Source of the DNA: JBCFBK01 sp038562555
Lineage (GTDB): Bacteria; Bacteroidota; Bacteroidia; Bacteroidales; Prolixibacteraceae
Direction of reading: 5' to 3'
Length of the DNA: 64,000 nt
NCBI GenBank assembly: GCA_038562555.1
Contig: JBCFBK010000027.1
Coordinates: 1 to 64,000 of the forward strand
Positions within the stretch are counted from its first letter, which is position 1. The number at the start of each line of letters is the position of its first letter. The notes under the pieces are model-generated. The model was not told where the DNA came from and did no database searches. It saw only the letters and a program-made list of their open reading frames with translations. The position numbers and the translations under genes were made by a program. Positions 35,510 to 43,319 of this stretch are shown one piece after another.

Positions 35510-35532
35510 AATGGACATTGTTCATGTCCATT
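35510..35532. terminator. Hairpin between the MarR and HAD genes
   Basis: AATGGACAT (35510-35518) pairs with ATGTCCATT (35524-35532), five-base loop. Both flanking genes are on the minus strand, so it probably ends the HAD transcript. Confidence 0.6.
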
Positions 35533-35545
35533 TTGCGTTCCAAGT

Positions 35546-36349
35546 TTATCCTCCAATCTTAGTACCTTCCAGTACATTCAGGTGCACGAGTGCATTCCAC
35601 ACACCATTTTCATCAACGGATTCGGTAACATAATTTGCAACGGATTTTACCTGCTCATTGGCGTTTCCCATTGCAACGCCAAAAGGCACATGCGATAACA
35701 TTTTCAAATCATTACCGCCGTCACCAAAGGCCATCACTTCTGAAAGGCTTATACCATAGCTGGAAATGACCCTGTCAATTCCAGCGTCTTTTGTGTTTCC
35801 GGCTTTGTTGACATCAGTGAAACTAGGATGCCACCGATTTGACACGCAGTTGTTCAGTACCGTCCGCATAATGACTTCTTCTTCTTGTCCGCCAAGATAA
35901 ACACCGATTTGGAAAATTTCTTCCGTTGTGGTATCTTCCAACCGTCTTACAACGGGTAAAGGGACGTTCACCAGTTCGGCAATATGCTGTACATGGTGAT
36001 CTACGTAATTGATAAATGTACCTTCTCCAGTCATAAAGGAACAAGGAAACGGGTGATCATTATCATTCAGATAGCTTGTGAGACGTTTAATTTCCCGCGT
36101 CGGCACCGGGCTCTTGAAAATGACCTGATCATCGGCCGTAAAACAATACGAACCGTTGTATGTGATGTAACCATCAAACGGAAATCCTCCCAGATGACTA
36201 ATTTGGCTCGCTGACCTTCCGGTCGCTATAAACATTCTGATACCCTCCTTTTTCAATAGACGCAGGGCTATTTGGGTTGACTCCGGAATTCGGTGTGTTT
36301 TAAAACTAATCAAAGTCCCGTCAATATCGAAAAAAATAGTTTTGATCAT
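35546..36349 (-). CDS. Cof-type HAD-IIB phosphatase
   Basis: 267 residues. FFDIDGTLISF (motif I with the nucleophile Asp), FIATGRSASQI (motif II), and VMAFGDGGNDLKML (motif IV) define the Cof subfamily; the cap domain lies between residues 85 and 190. These cytosolic enzymes dephosphorylate sugar phosphates or PLP. In this B6-rich setting PLP phosphatase is an attractive but unproven idea. Confidence 0.9.
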   Translation of the reverse strand: MIKTIFFDIDGTLISFKTHRIPESTQIALRLLKKEGIRMFIATGRSASQISHLGGFPFDGYITYNGSYCFTADDQVIFKSPVPTREIKRLTSYLNDNDHPFPCSFMTGEGTFINYVDHHVQHIAELVNVPLPVVRRLEDTTTEEIFQIGVYLGGQEEEVIMRTVLNNCVSNRWHPSFTDVNKAGNTKDAGIDRVISSYGISLSEVMAFGDGGNDLKMLSHVPFGVAMGNANEQVKSVANYVTESVDENGVWNALVHLNVLEGTKIGG

Positions 36350-36351
36350 TA

Positions 36352-36519
36352 TTAATTCTGATTTTTGATTAAGATAGCTGACCGAACAGCTTTTGCTTCT
36401 TGCAGTCGTTTCAATATCAAAGTTCCCTTCACTGCCATCCTTTTTGTCAATTGCATATCCGAACTGCTACTTTCATCGTTTTCTGATCTATTTTTTTCCC
36501 AATTCTTGTCATTCTTCAT
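36352..36519 (-). CDS. Small basic ORF, 55 residues, unknown
   Basis: ATG 36519 to stop 36352, two bases before the HAD phosphatase start. The product is serine-rich in the middle (ENDESSSSD) and basic at the C-terminus (LKRLQEAKAVRSAILIK). No family is recognised; position suggests a translated leader or a small co-transcribed gene, but it may be a chance frame. Confidence 0.3.
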   Translation of the reverse strand: MKNDKNWEKNRSENDESSSSDMQLTKRMAVKGTLILKRLQEAKAVRSAILIKNQN

Positions 36520-36628
36520 GCAAACACAAGTGAAAGTATCGCTAAGGGAACGATGATTATGAACGTACTTCTATAATGAAAGGCTTCCACAAAGGGCTTT
36601 AAACTTGCCAAATGCAGAAGCCTCTTTC

Positions 36629-37354
36629 CTATTGCTTCAATTTAAACGGGAATGATAGGTCTCCGCTTGCGACTGAATAGACTTTGTAAACACCAAGCAT
36701 AGGTTTGTCCCCGCCACCAGTATTTACCTGCATATAAGCTGCCACGCCATCAAAAGAAAAATCCTTTTTATTGTTTATCCGGTAATCGGGAACAACGACT
36801 CTAATAATATCACCCTTCGTAATTATCTGATATCCGGGAGAGTCCATATACATCGACATTCCAGGGTTGGTCGGGGGTAAGACTACAGTTTTATCTTCCG
36901 GATTAAATTCTTTCACAGCTAATCCGCCTTCCACGCGCTTGTCCTTTATCAGCACTACCCAGTGGGGATGCCAGACAACGCCGTCATTTTCGTAATCTCC
37001 ATCACTATTTTCATTCCATAATGGGGTGTCGTCAAAATCGGGATGCGAAGTAAGCGCAAGTGCAACGATACCTTCAATGACTCCGAAGCCTACATCTGTC
37101 GGTTTTAATGTTGTAGGAAACACATAGCCTAAAACAGGGGCTCCATTTAGCTGTCCTGCGGGAACTGGTGTTGTATTACCAGCTTGTCCCTTCACTTCAA
37201 TTTCCCAGATGGTAGCGGCGATCTCTGGGAAATGCTTCACTCTTACACCTTTGATCTGAAAGTCGTCATTGTTGTAGTCTTCACAGTTTTCACAAGCGTA
37301 TCCCTTAATTCCCAATAATGATACTGCGATAAGTATGAATATTTTTTTCATCAT
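36629..37354 (-). CDS. Secreted protein of unknown function
   Basis: 241 residues. A clear signal peptide ends near GYA (residue 20), leaving CENCEDYN at the mature N-terminus, so a CxxC pair is placed at the very start of the exported protein. The body is beta-rich and acidic, with SHPDFDDTPLWNENSDGDYE and WHPHWVVLIKD; no domain is recognised. It follows the thioredoxin-like gene on the same strand, separated by a strong hairpin. Confidence 0.65.
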   Translation of the reverse strand: MMKKIFILIAVSLLGIKGYACENCEDYNNDDFQIKGVRVKHFPEIAATIWEIEVKGQAGNTTPVPAGQLNGAPVLGYVFPTTLKPTDVGFGVIEGIVALALTSHPDFDDTPLWNENSDGDYENDGVVWHPHWVVLIKDKRVEGGLAVKEFNPEDKTVVLPPTNPGMSMYMDSPGYQIITKGDIIRVVVPDYRINNKKDFSFDGVAAYMQVNTGGGDKPMLGVYKVYSVASGDLSFPFKLKQ

Positions 37355-37376
37355 CTATGATTTTAACGAGTTTAAA

Positions 37377-37413
37377 AATGATTCAGGATTCACTTTTAAA
37401 ATCCTGAATCATT
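37377..37413 (-). terminator. 14-bp hairpin after the thioredoxin-like gene
   Basis: AATGATTCAGGATT (37377-37390) is exactly complementary to 37400-37413, nine-base loop. It should terminate or attenuate transcription before the secreted-protein gene. Confidence 0.7.
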
Positions 37414-37424
37414 CATTTGATCAC

Positions 37425-37658
37425 TTAACCTTTTACATCTTCTATAGATGCGCCAAAATTTATGTGCAATACATTCCCATTTGGGGTAACCAATGCAGGT
37501 ACTGACATTATTCCGGCCTTCTCTGCATCAGCAATACGACCTCTGTCTTCTCCGATGTGAACAACTTCTACATTTTCGGCCCCGACAAGATTAATGATGT
37601 CGTGTTCTGCACTTATGCATACCGGACAACCTGCGTGATAAAAAATTGATTTTCTCAT
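37425..37658 (-). CDS. Small thioredoxin-like protein
   Basis: 77 residues. HAGCPVCISAEHDI carries the CPVC active site near residue 11-14, and GIMSVPALV contains the cis-proline loop, so this is a minimal thioredoxin/glutaredoxin fold in the cytosol. Its partner is unknown; the CxxC-bearing secreted protein and the cysteine-rich MarR regulator are neighbours. Two TGGWCTA boxes lie upstream. Confidence 0.82.
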   Translation of the reverse strand: MRKSIFYHAGCPVCISAEHDIINLVGAENVEVVHIGEDRGRIADAEKAGIMSVPALVTPNGNVLHINFGASIEDVKG

Positions 37659-37730
37659 GATACTAGCGATTTTAATTATTTTGGCAAAATTACCGATACA
37701 AATATAATTAGGATTCCTAACAAATTATAT

Positions 37731-37762
37731 TGGTCTATTATTGATTTTTGTTTTCTGGACTA
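37731..37762. promoter_or_regulatory. Two TGGWCTA boxes upstream of the thioredoxin-like gene
   Basis: TGGTCTA at 37731-37737 and TGGACTA at 37756-37762, 25 bases apart. TGGACTA equals the outer half-site of the module at 41376. Possible MocR sites, but the arrangement differs from the three modules. Confidence 0.35.
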
Positions 37763-37793
37763 TCTTTTATAGCCCCTTTGTAGTAATAATCTT

Positions 37794-38633
37794 TCATAGT
37801 AAGAGATGCGCATGCTTTAGTATAACTTTGGCGTTAAGATCCTTATCCCCATGCTCGTACACATCGGTGAGTACAATGCGGATAAAATCCATCGCATGGA
37901 GTATTGCTGTACTGATATCCTTGGATTGGTTCAATTGTGAAGTCATGATTGCTGTAAAGAGGTCGCCGGTTCCGATAGCTTCGAACGGAACCCAAGCCGA
38001 TGTAAACATTTCAATGGTACCTTGTTTGAAGAGGGCTACCTCAATCGTATCTTTAGGTGTGTTTTTAAAATTGACGTTTGTGACAATAACTGTCTTTGAA
38101 TGCAATACCTCATGCCTAGACAAGTTCGTAAGAAAACTCTCTTTCGTATTTATTTTTTTTCCAAGGATGTATTCCATCTCGAAATGATTGGGCGTAATGA
38201 TGTCACTTAGGGGTAGTAATTTTGCAATGGAATGATTCGCAACTTTCTTATCTATGTACAATCCACCAGAACGAGAATCCCCGAAGGCTGGATCGTATAC
38301 ATACCGGTATTCTGACTTTGCTTTGGTTCCCTTAATAAAATCTGTTAAAGCAAAAATAACCTCCCTATCGTAACAAAATCCACTTATGAGGAAATTACAT
38401 TGTTCAACAAAATGATTTGCTTTTATCCCTTTAAAAAGGTCTGTTATTAATTCCGGAGCGATTGGCATCCCATACACTTCAGGGTATTCTATGTGATTGG
38501 AAAGAAGCACTGTCGGTAGTTGAACTGGGTCAAAACCGTGAAGTTGAATTGCCAATGCTGCAATGTTATTACCCACATAGCCACTTGCTACCTGGCTTTG
38601 TACCGTTATTATATTTCTTTTGATTTCATTCAT
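37794..38633 (-). CDS. pdxY: Pyridoxal kinase (PdxY/PdxK family)
   Basis: 279 residues from ATG 38633; the frame is open further but that leader is inside the aminotransferase gene. NIITVQSQVASGYVGNNIAA and PTVLLSNHIEYPEVYG are the PdxY-type substrate blocks, SDIITPNHFEMEYILG the ribokinase-fold middle and FEAIGTGDLFTAIM the anion hole with catalytic Asp. It phosphorylates pyridoxal to PLP. Eight bases overlap with the upstream aminotransferase, so the two are translationally coupled: a PLP enzyme made together with the kinase that supplies its cofactor. Confidence 0.88.
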   Translation of the reverse strand: MNEIKRNIITVQSQVASGYVGNNIAALAIQLHGFDPVQLPTVLLSNHIEYPEVYGMPIAPELITDLFKGIKANHFVEQCNFLISGFCYDREVIFALTDFIKGTKAKSEYRYVYDPAFGDSRSGGLYIDKKVANHSIAKLLPLSDIITPNHFEMEYILGKKINTKESFLTNLSRHEVLHSKTVIVTNVNFKNTPKDTIEVALFKQGTIEMFTSAWVPFEAIGTGDLFTAIMTSQLNQSKDISTAILHAMDFIRIVLTDVYEHGDKDLNAKVILKHAHLLL

Positions 38634-39756
38634 AACGTAAACATTTTTCCAACGCAGCCAAAAAGATATCAGCTTGTTGAATGGTAAGACATAACGGGGG
38701 CAATAACCTGATGATGTGATCACCTGATGCCCCCGTGAAAATTCTCTCCTTATAGAGCAGTTTATGTCGCACGCTTACGATCGGTGACTCAAATTCCAGC
38801 CCTATCATAAGTCCACGCCCTCTAACCGACTTTATTTGCCGAAATTTGCATAGAGTTTCAAGTAGGTAAGTGCCAATTCTTTCAGCATTCTCGATGAGGC
38901 TCTCCGCTTCGATAATCTTCAATACAGAAAGTGCCGCAGCGCAGCCAAGGTGGTTTCCGCCAAAGGTACTGCCAAGCCGGCCCAGTTTTTCTTCAAACTT
39001 AGGATGGATTAACGTTGCTGCGATTGGGAAACCATTTCCCATGCCTTTTGCAACAGTAATCAGGTCAGGTTTGATACCTGCATATTGATGGACAAAAAAA
39101 CGCCCACTTCTGCCATAACCGCATTGTATCTCATCCAGTATCAATATGGTATTGGTAGTCTTGCATAAGTCAGTAAGCTTGTTCAAAAAAGTATTATCCG
39201 CAACGTTTACTCCTGCCACTCCTTGAATACCCTCAACGATAACTGCACTGTATTCTCCCGTATACAACCGTTCTTCTACAGCCCCCATATCATTAAAGGG
39301 AACGAATGAAAAAGATAGACTCTCATTGATTGGAGCCCGATCTTCACCGAAATCAGTAGCCATTGCGGCAGCGGCAGTCCTTCCATGGAATGCTCCAGAA
39401 AAGGCCAACACTTTTCTTCGCTTGTTGTGGTATGAAGCCAGCTTTAGCGCATTCTCATTGGCCTCCGCTCCCGAATTGGAGAAGAAAACACGGTAATCCT
39501 CATATCCGCAGGAAATGCCCAATTTTTCAGCAAGTTCCATCTGCAAAGCATTTCCAACGGCATTGGAGTAAAATCCAATTTTATCCAATTGGTCCAGTAT
39601 ACTTGACACATAATATGGATGTGTGTGCCCCACAAGTATTACCGCATGTCCACAGTATAGATCAAGATATTCATTCCCTTTATCGTCGTATACATAGCAA
39701 CTCTTGCCGGAAACTATATTGACCGGGAATTTCTGGAATACATTGAATGGTCTCAT
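38626..39756 (-). CDS. Class III PLP-dependent aminotransferase (acetylornithine-aminotransferase-like)
   Basis: 376 residues. FFSNSGAEANENALKLA, FSGAFHGRTAAAAMATD, LILDEIQCGYGRSGRFF and the PLP lysine in LITVAKGMGNGFPIAATLI place it with ArgD/ornithine-type omega-aminotransferases; the substrate cannot be told apart here because no arginine genes flank it. It overlaps pdxY by 8 bases. Upstream lies a gene remnant and then glyA. Confidence 0.88.
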   Translation of the reverse strand: MRPFNVFQKFPVNIVSGKSCYVYDDKGNEYLDLYCGHAVILVGHTHPYYVSSILDQLDKIGFYSNAVGNALQMELAEKLGISCGYEDYRVFFSNSGAEANENALKLASYHNKRRKVLAFSGAFHGRTAAAAMATDFGEDRAPINESLSFSFVPFNDMGAVEERLYTGEYSAVIVEGIQGVAGVNVADNTFLNKLTDLCKTTNTILILDEIQCGYGRSGRFFVHQYAGIKPDLITVAKGMGNGFPIAATLIHPKFEEKLGRLGSTFGGNHLGCAAALSVLKIIEAESLIENAERIGTYLLETLCKFRQIKSVRGRGLMIGLEFESPIVSVRHKLLYKERIFTGASGDHIIRLLPPLCLTIQQADIFLAALEKCLRYE

Positions 39757-39833
39757 TACGTTATGATTATGCTGTTGTTATCGACTCAATTTATAGATTT
39801 TGCTAAGTTTCTGGATAGTATCCCTAGGCGCAT

Positions 39834-39977
39834 TCACACTTCCAATTCCCAATGCGTTAGCGATGGATTCTCGGAACCCCAAACGCGATGGCCTTTGATG
39901 CCCACAAAATCGTGGGCATCCGCCCTGCTATGAATCTCGGCCTCCGTATCAGGATCGTTTATCAGAATCCGACACGT
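39834..39977 (-). pseudogene. Possible gene remnant, C-terminal fragment of unknown protein
   Basis: A 47-codon open frame without start codon, after the glyA stop. Its composition looks protein-like (EAEIHSRADAHDFVGIKGHR then VWGSENPSLTHWELEV), unlike surrounding spacer. I do not recognise the parent family. It is also G+C-richer than its neighbours, so it may be the relic of a replaced gene. Confidence 0.35.
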
Positions 39978-39985
39978 CTCTCATC

Positions 39986-41266
39986 TCACATACTGGGAAC
40001 AAAAATCGGCCTCGGCCCCATCAGGCAGAATACCTTACTACGAACCCTATCTAAAGTGGGCTGGTTCGTAGGATTTACAATCACCTCATCAATCAATTCT
40101 ACTATGGCTTCCATATCATTTTCCTTTAGACCTCTGGTAGTAACGGCTGCTGTTCCAATCCGTATTCCGGAAGTGACAAACGGCGATTTGTCGTCAAAAG
40201 GAACCATGTTTTTATTGACGGTGATGGCGGCTCCCCCGAGTACGTATTCGGCATCCCTTCCCGAGATATTTTTGTTCCGGAGATCAATCAGCATTAAGTG
40301 GTTATCCGTCCCTCCGGATATGATATCATAGCCACGTGTAATAAAAGCCTCGGACATAACCTTTGCATTTTTTTTGACTTGGTCCATATAAAGTTTAAAA
40401 CTATTGGTAAGTACTTCACCAAAGGCTACCGCCTTTGCTGCAATGATGTGCATCAAAGGTCCTCCCTGATTACCGGGAAAAACACTTTCATTGAGTAGTG
40501 AAGACATCATTTTCAAATCTCCTTTTGGGGTTCGGATATTAAAAGGATTTTCAAAATCTTTACCCATCATGATTAAGCCCCCTCTGGGGCCCCTAAGCGT
40601 CTTATGTGTTGTTGTTGTGATAATGTGGCAATGTGGTACAGGGTCATTCAGCAATCCTTTTGCAATCAAGCCCGCTGGATGGGATATATCGGCTATAAGC
40701 AAAGCATCAACATCGTCTGCAATTTGCCTGAATCTTTTAAATTCAATATCTCTTGAATAGGCGGTAGCCCCTGCAATGATGATGCTGGGACGTTCTTCTG
40801 CCGCTTTCTCGGCAATCTTGGTATAATCCAGTTTCCCTGTCTCCCTATCTACGCCGTAGAAGGAAGGATTATATAGTTTCCCAGAGAAATTTACTGCTGA
40901 CCCGTGTGTCAGATGGCCGCCATGTGACAGATCGAAGCCAAGAATTTTATCTCCGGGTCGCAAACAGGCAGAAAACACAGCACCATTGGCTTGTGAACCG
41001 GAGTGTGGTTGAACATTTACGTATTCAACCCCAAATGCTTCCTTCACGCGCCCTATTGCCAGTTGTTCTACAAGATCCACGTACTCACAACCGCCATAAT
41101 ACCGTTTTCCAGGATATCCCTCTGCGTATTTGTTAGTAAGCACAGACCCCGTGGCTTTAAGTACTTGTTCACTTACAAAATTTTCTGAGGCGATGAGCTC
41201 AAGACCGTTTTTCTGTCTTCTGCTTTCTCTTTCGATTAATTCAAATAGAATCTTATCATCATTCAT
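39986..41266 (-). CDS. glyA: Serine hydroxymethyltransferase
   Basis: 426 residues. LELIASENFVSEQVLKATGS, TNKYAEGYPGKRYYGGCEYV, VNVQPHSGSQANGAVF and the PLP lysine in TTTTHKTLRGPRGG are diagnostic. It converts serine and tetrahydrofolate to glycine and methylene-THF. It is divergent from the MocR regulator; the shared 170-base spacer contains module copy 3, whose minus-strand -7 box would start glyA transcription near 41369. Confidence 0.96.
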   Translation of the reverse strand: MNDDKILFELIERESRRQKNGLELIASENFVSEQVLKATGSVLTNKYAEGYPGKRYYGGCEYVDLVEQLAIGRVKEAFGVEYVNVQPHSGSQANGAVFSACLRPGDKILGFDLSHGGHLTHGSAVNFSGKLYNPSFYGVDRETGKLDYTKIAEKAAEERPSIIIAGATAYSRDIEFKRFRQIADDVDALLIADISHPAGLIAKGLLNDPVPHCHIITTTTHKTLRGPRGGLIMMGKDFENPFNIRTPKGDLKMMSSLLNESVFPGNQGGPLMHIIAAKAVAFGEVLTNSFKLYMDQVKKNAKVMSEAFITRGYDIISGGTDNHLMLIDLRNKNISGRDAEYVLGGAAITVNKNMVPFDDKSPFVTSGIRIGTAAVTTRGLKENDMEAIVELIDEVIVNPTNQPTLDRVRSKVFCLMGPRPIFVPSM

Positions 41267-41375
41267 TCTATACTGTATTTCGTAAAAAATAATTTTTAAT
41301 TTATATGCGATAATAAATATCCCACCCTCTCCTGATCTTATTCCAATTTTTTTGAGAACTTTTATTCCGATTAAA

Positions 41376-41436
41376 CGAAAGTATTGTATATTTGGACTAC
41401 AACCGTGGTACAGTTTTAATTAATTTCACTAGTCCA
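41376..41436. promoter_or_regulatory. Promoter/operator module copy 3 between glyA and mocR
   Basis: CGAAAGTA (41376-41383, near-consensus -7 for glyA), seven bases, TTTGGACTA (41391-41399), six bases, TGGTACAGTTTTAATTAA, six bases, TAGTCCA (41430-41436). TGGACTA (41393) and TAGTCCA form a perfect 7-bp inverted repeat. On the plus strand TATATTTG (41387-41394) is a -7 box for mocR that the operator overlaps, which suggests autorepression. Confidence 0.65.
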
Positions 41437-42867
41437 ATGCTTAGACCCTGGAAATTAGAGATACGTTTAGATCATGCTTCTGAAAAAGCTATATATCTTC
41501 AGATCGCGGATGCCATCATTGCTGACATTCAGTCCGGAAGGCTTAAAAGCGGGGATGCCTTACCCGGAAGTCGTAATATGGCTGAAATGCTGCATGTCAA
41601 CCGGAATACAGTTGTAGAAGCACTGAATGTTTTATTGAATGAAGAATGGATCATCTCGAAAGAACGAAAGGGCACCTTTGTTGCGAACACCTTGCCGGCT
41701 TTTTCCAAGGAACCCAGACCACATCCGATCCATACCCGTGAGTATACACCAAAAGATGTTTATCGTATCCATTTTGACGATGGTTACCCGGATAGTAAGA
41801 TAGCTCCTGTGACAGAGTTGGCAAGGGCATATCGCCAAATTTTTAACCGCCATGCCCGTTGGCAGATGATGGGATACGGAAATGAATTCGGCGACCCTGA
41901 TTTTGTCAACGCAATTATGCAGATGCTTAACCATCAGAGAGGAATGCAAGTTACCCGGCAATCTATCTGCATTACCCGAGGTAGCCAAATGGCAATGTAT
42001 CTAATATCCCAATGCATGTTTAAAAAGGGTGATTTTGTGGTGATTGAAAACCCTGGCTATAAGGCAGCTTGGAAAGCCTTTGAAAACTCGGGAGCCACAT
42101 TGCTGCCAACAAGGGTCGATCGGGATGGACTCATTATTGATGATGTTGTTGCCCACCTAAAAGCACACAGGCGGATAAAAGCTCTTTATACTACTCCGCA
42201 TCACCAGTATCCCACTACAGTGACACTGAGCTTGCAGCGCAGGCTTGAACTGGTCAAGCTGTCTAATGAATATGGATTTACAATTATAGAGGATGATTAT
42301 GATAATGAATTTCATTTTGGTTATCGTCCGCTACTTCCATTATCAAGTTTTCCGGAATTGGAGAACTATGTTTATATAGGGACTATGAGTAAGGTTGTTG
42401 CTCCGGCTTTACGCATTGGTTATCTGACAAGCATTAATCATGACCTAATAAGGGAAGTCGGTGAACTTCGGAGAATTATAGATGTGCAGGGTGATGGAAT
42501 AATGGAACAAGCAGTATTACAGCTAATCAATGATGGAACAATCAAAAGACATATTCGCAAAGCCACGCAATACTACAAAGCCAAAAGAGATTATGTAGAA
42601 ACCTTGCTGAATAGGTATTTAAGAGATGTCGTAGACTTTGTTGTGCCTGATGGTGGCTTGGCATTTTGGATAGAACCAAAAGCCAAGGTTGACTGGGCTG
42701 AAGTATCTGAAAGATTAAAAGAAGAGAGCATTAAGATTTTAACGCCCAATTACTATAGCATGGACAATTCTATCAACGGTATTCGTTTGGGCTACGGATC
42801 ACTGTCAGAGAAAGACCTAACAGTAGGAATAAAGACTTTATCTAAGTATTTGGTGCAGCGGAGGTAG
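41437..42867 (+). CDS. MocR/PdxR-type transcriptional regulator (GntR helix-turn-helix fused to aminotransferase fold)
   Basis: 476 residues from ATG 41437 (a TTG at 41392 lies inside the operator and is unlikely). The GntR winged helix covers 10-80 (AIYLQIADAIIADIQSGRLK; GSRNMAEMLHVNRNTVVEAL) and the class I aminotransferase-like domain 120-470, with TTPHHQYPTTVTLS, IIEDDYDNEFHF and the PLP lysine in YIGTMSKVVAPALRIGYL. Such regulators sense PLP, and PdxR members control B6 synthesis or salvage. A pyridoxal kinase and several PLP enzymes lie on the other side of its operator, so it is the probable regulator of the group. Confidence 0.92.
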   Translation: MLRPWKLEIRLDHASEKAIYLQIADAIIADIQSGRLKSGDALPGSRNMAEMLHVNRNTVVEALNVLLNEEWIISKERKGTFVANTLPAFSKEPRPHPIHTREYTPKDVYRIHFDDGYPDSKIAPVTELARAYRQIFNRHARWQMMGYGNEFGDPDFVNAIMQMLNHQRGMQVTRQSICITRGSQMAMYLISQCMFKKGDFVVIENPGYKAAWKAFENSGATLLPTRVDRDGLIIDDVVAHLKAHRRIKALYTTPHHQYPTTVTLSLQRRLELVKLSNEYGFTIIEDDYDNEFHFGYRPLLPLSSFPELENYVYIGTMSKVVAPALRIGYLTSINHDLIREVGELRRIIDVQGDGIMEQAVLQLINDGTIKRHIRKATQYYKAKRDYVETLLNRYLRDVVDFVVPDGGLAFWIEPKAKVDWAEVSERLKEESIKILTPNYYSMDNSINGIRLGYGSLSEKDLTVGIKTLSKYLVQRR

Positions 42868-43319
42868 AGACAGTCGCACGAGTGGTTCCAGATGAAACGG
42901 GAATCTGTCTCTACAATGAATGAGATCATTTATGCAGGAAATCACGGCTAGAATGGTAAATTTAAACGCAGACTTTGCCCGGATGTCAATTGGAGCTGAG
43001 AACAAACAGCCACGGCCATAATTCATCTACTCTCTTCTAAAACAGCGAAGCCTAATACTATTATGCTGCAAATTTGGTTTCACTCAACATGCTCTCAACC
43101 GGAAAAGGAGGAATAACAACTGAAACGCTCTAAAACTTTGGAGATAAACTGGAATGAATTAATGCGGGGTCCCTTAGAATTAGCCTGTGTGTTCTCCCAA
43201 AACGTTAACACTAAAAAGCCTCCCCTATGTTATGGGAAAGGCTTTGTGTTCCTAGGTATTTTCGTTTGCACATCCACCAATTGAGTGGGAAAGGCAAGCT
43301 AGTCGCACCAGATTTTCGC
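42864..43319. other. Non-coding region with two hairpins
   Basis: GTAGAGACAG (42864-42873, overlapping the mocR stop) is exactly complementary to 42905-42914 with a 31-base loop. AAAGCCT (43215-43221) pairs with AGGCTTT (43239-43245) flanked by A and T tracts, a likely bidirectional terminator for mocR and the convergent GH127 gene. No convincing gene in between. Confidence 0.6.

Noticed and set aside
39812..39822. GGATA-G-TATCC palindrome upstream of the aminotransferase as a fourth module copy
   Set aside because: It lacks the CAAAATTA box, the CAGTTT core and the spacing of the three modules.
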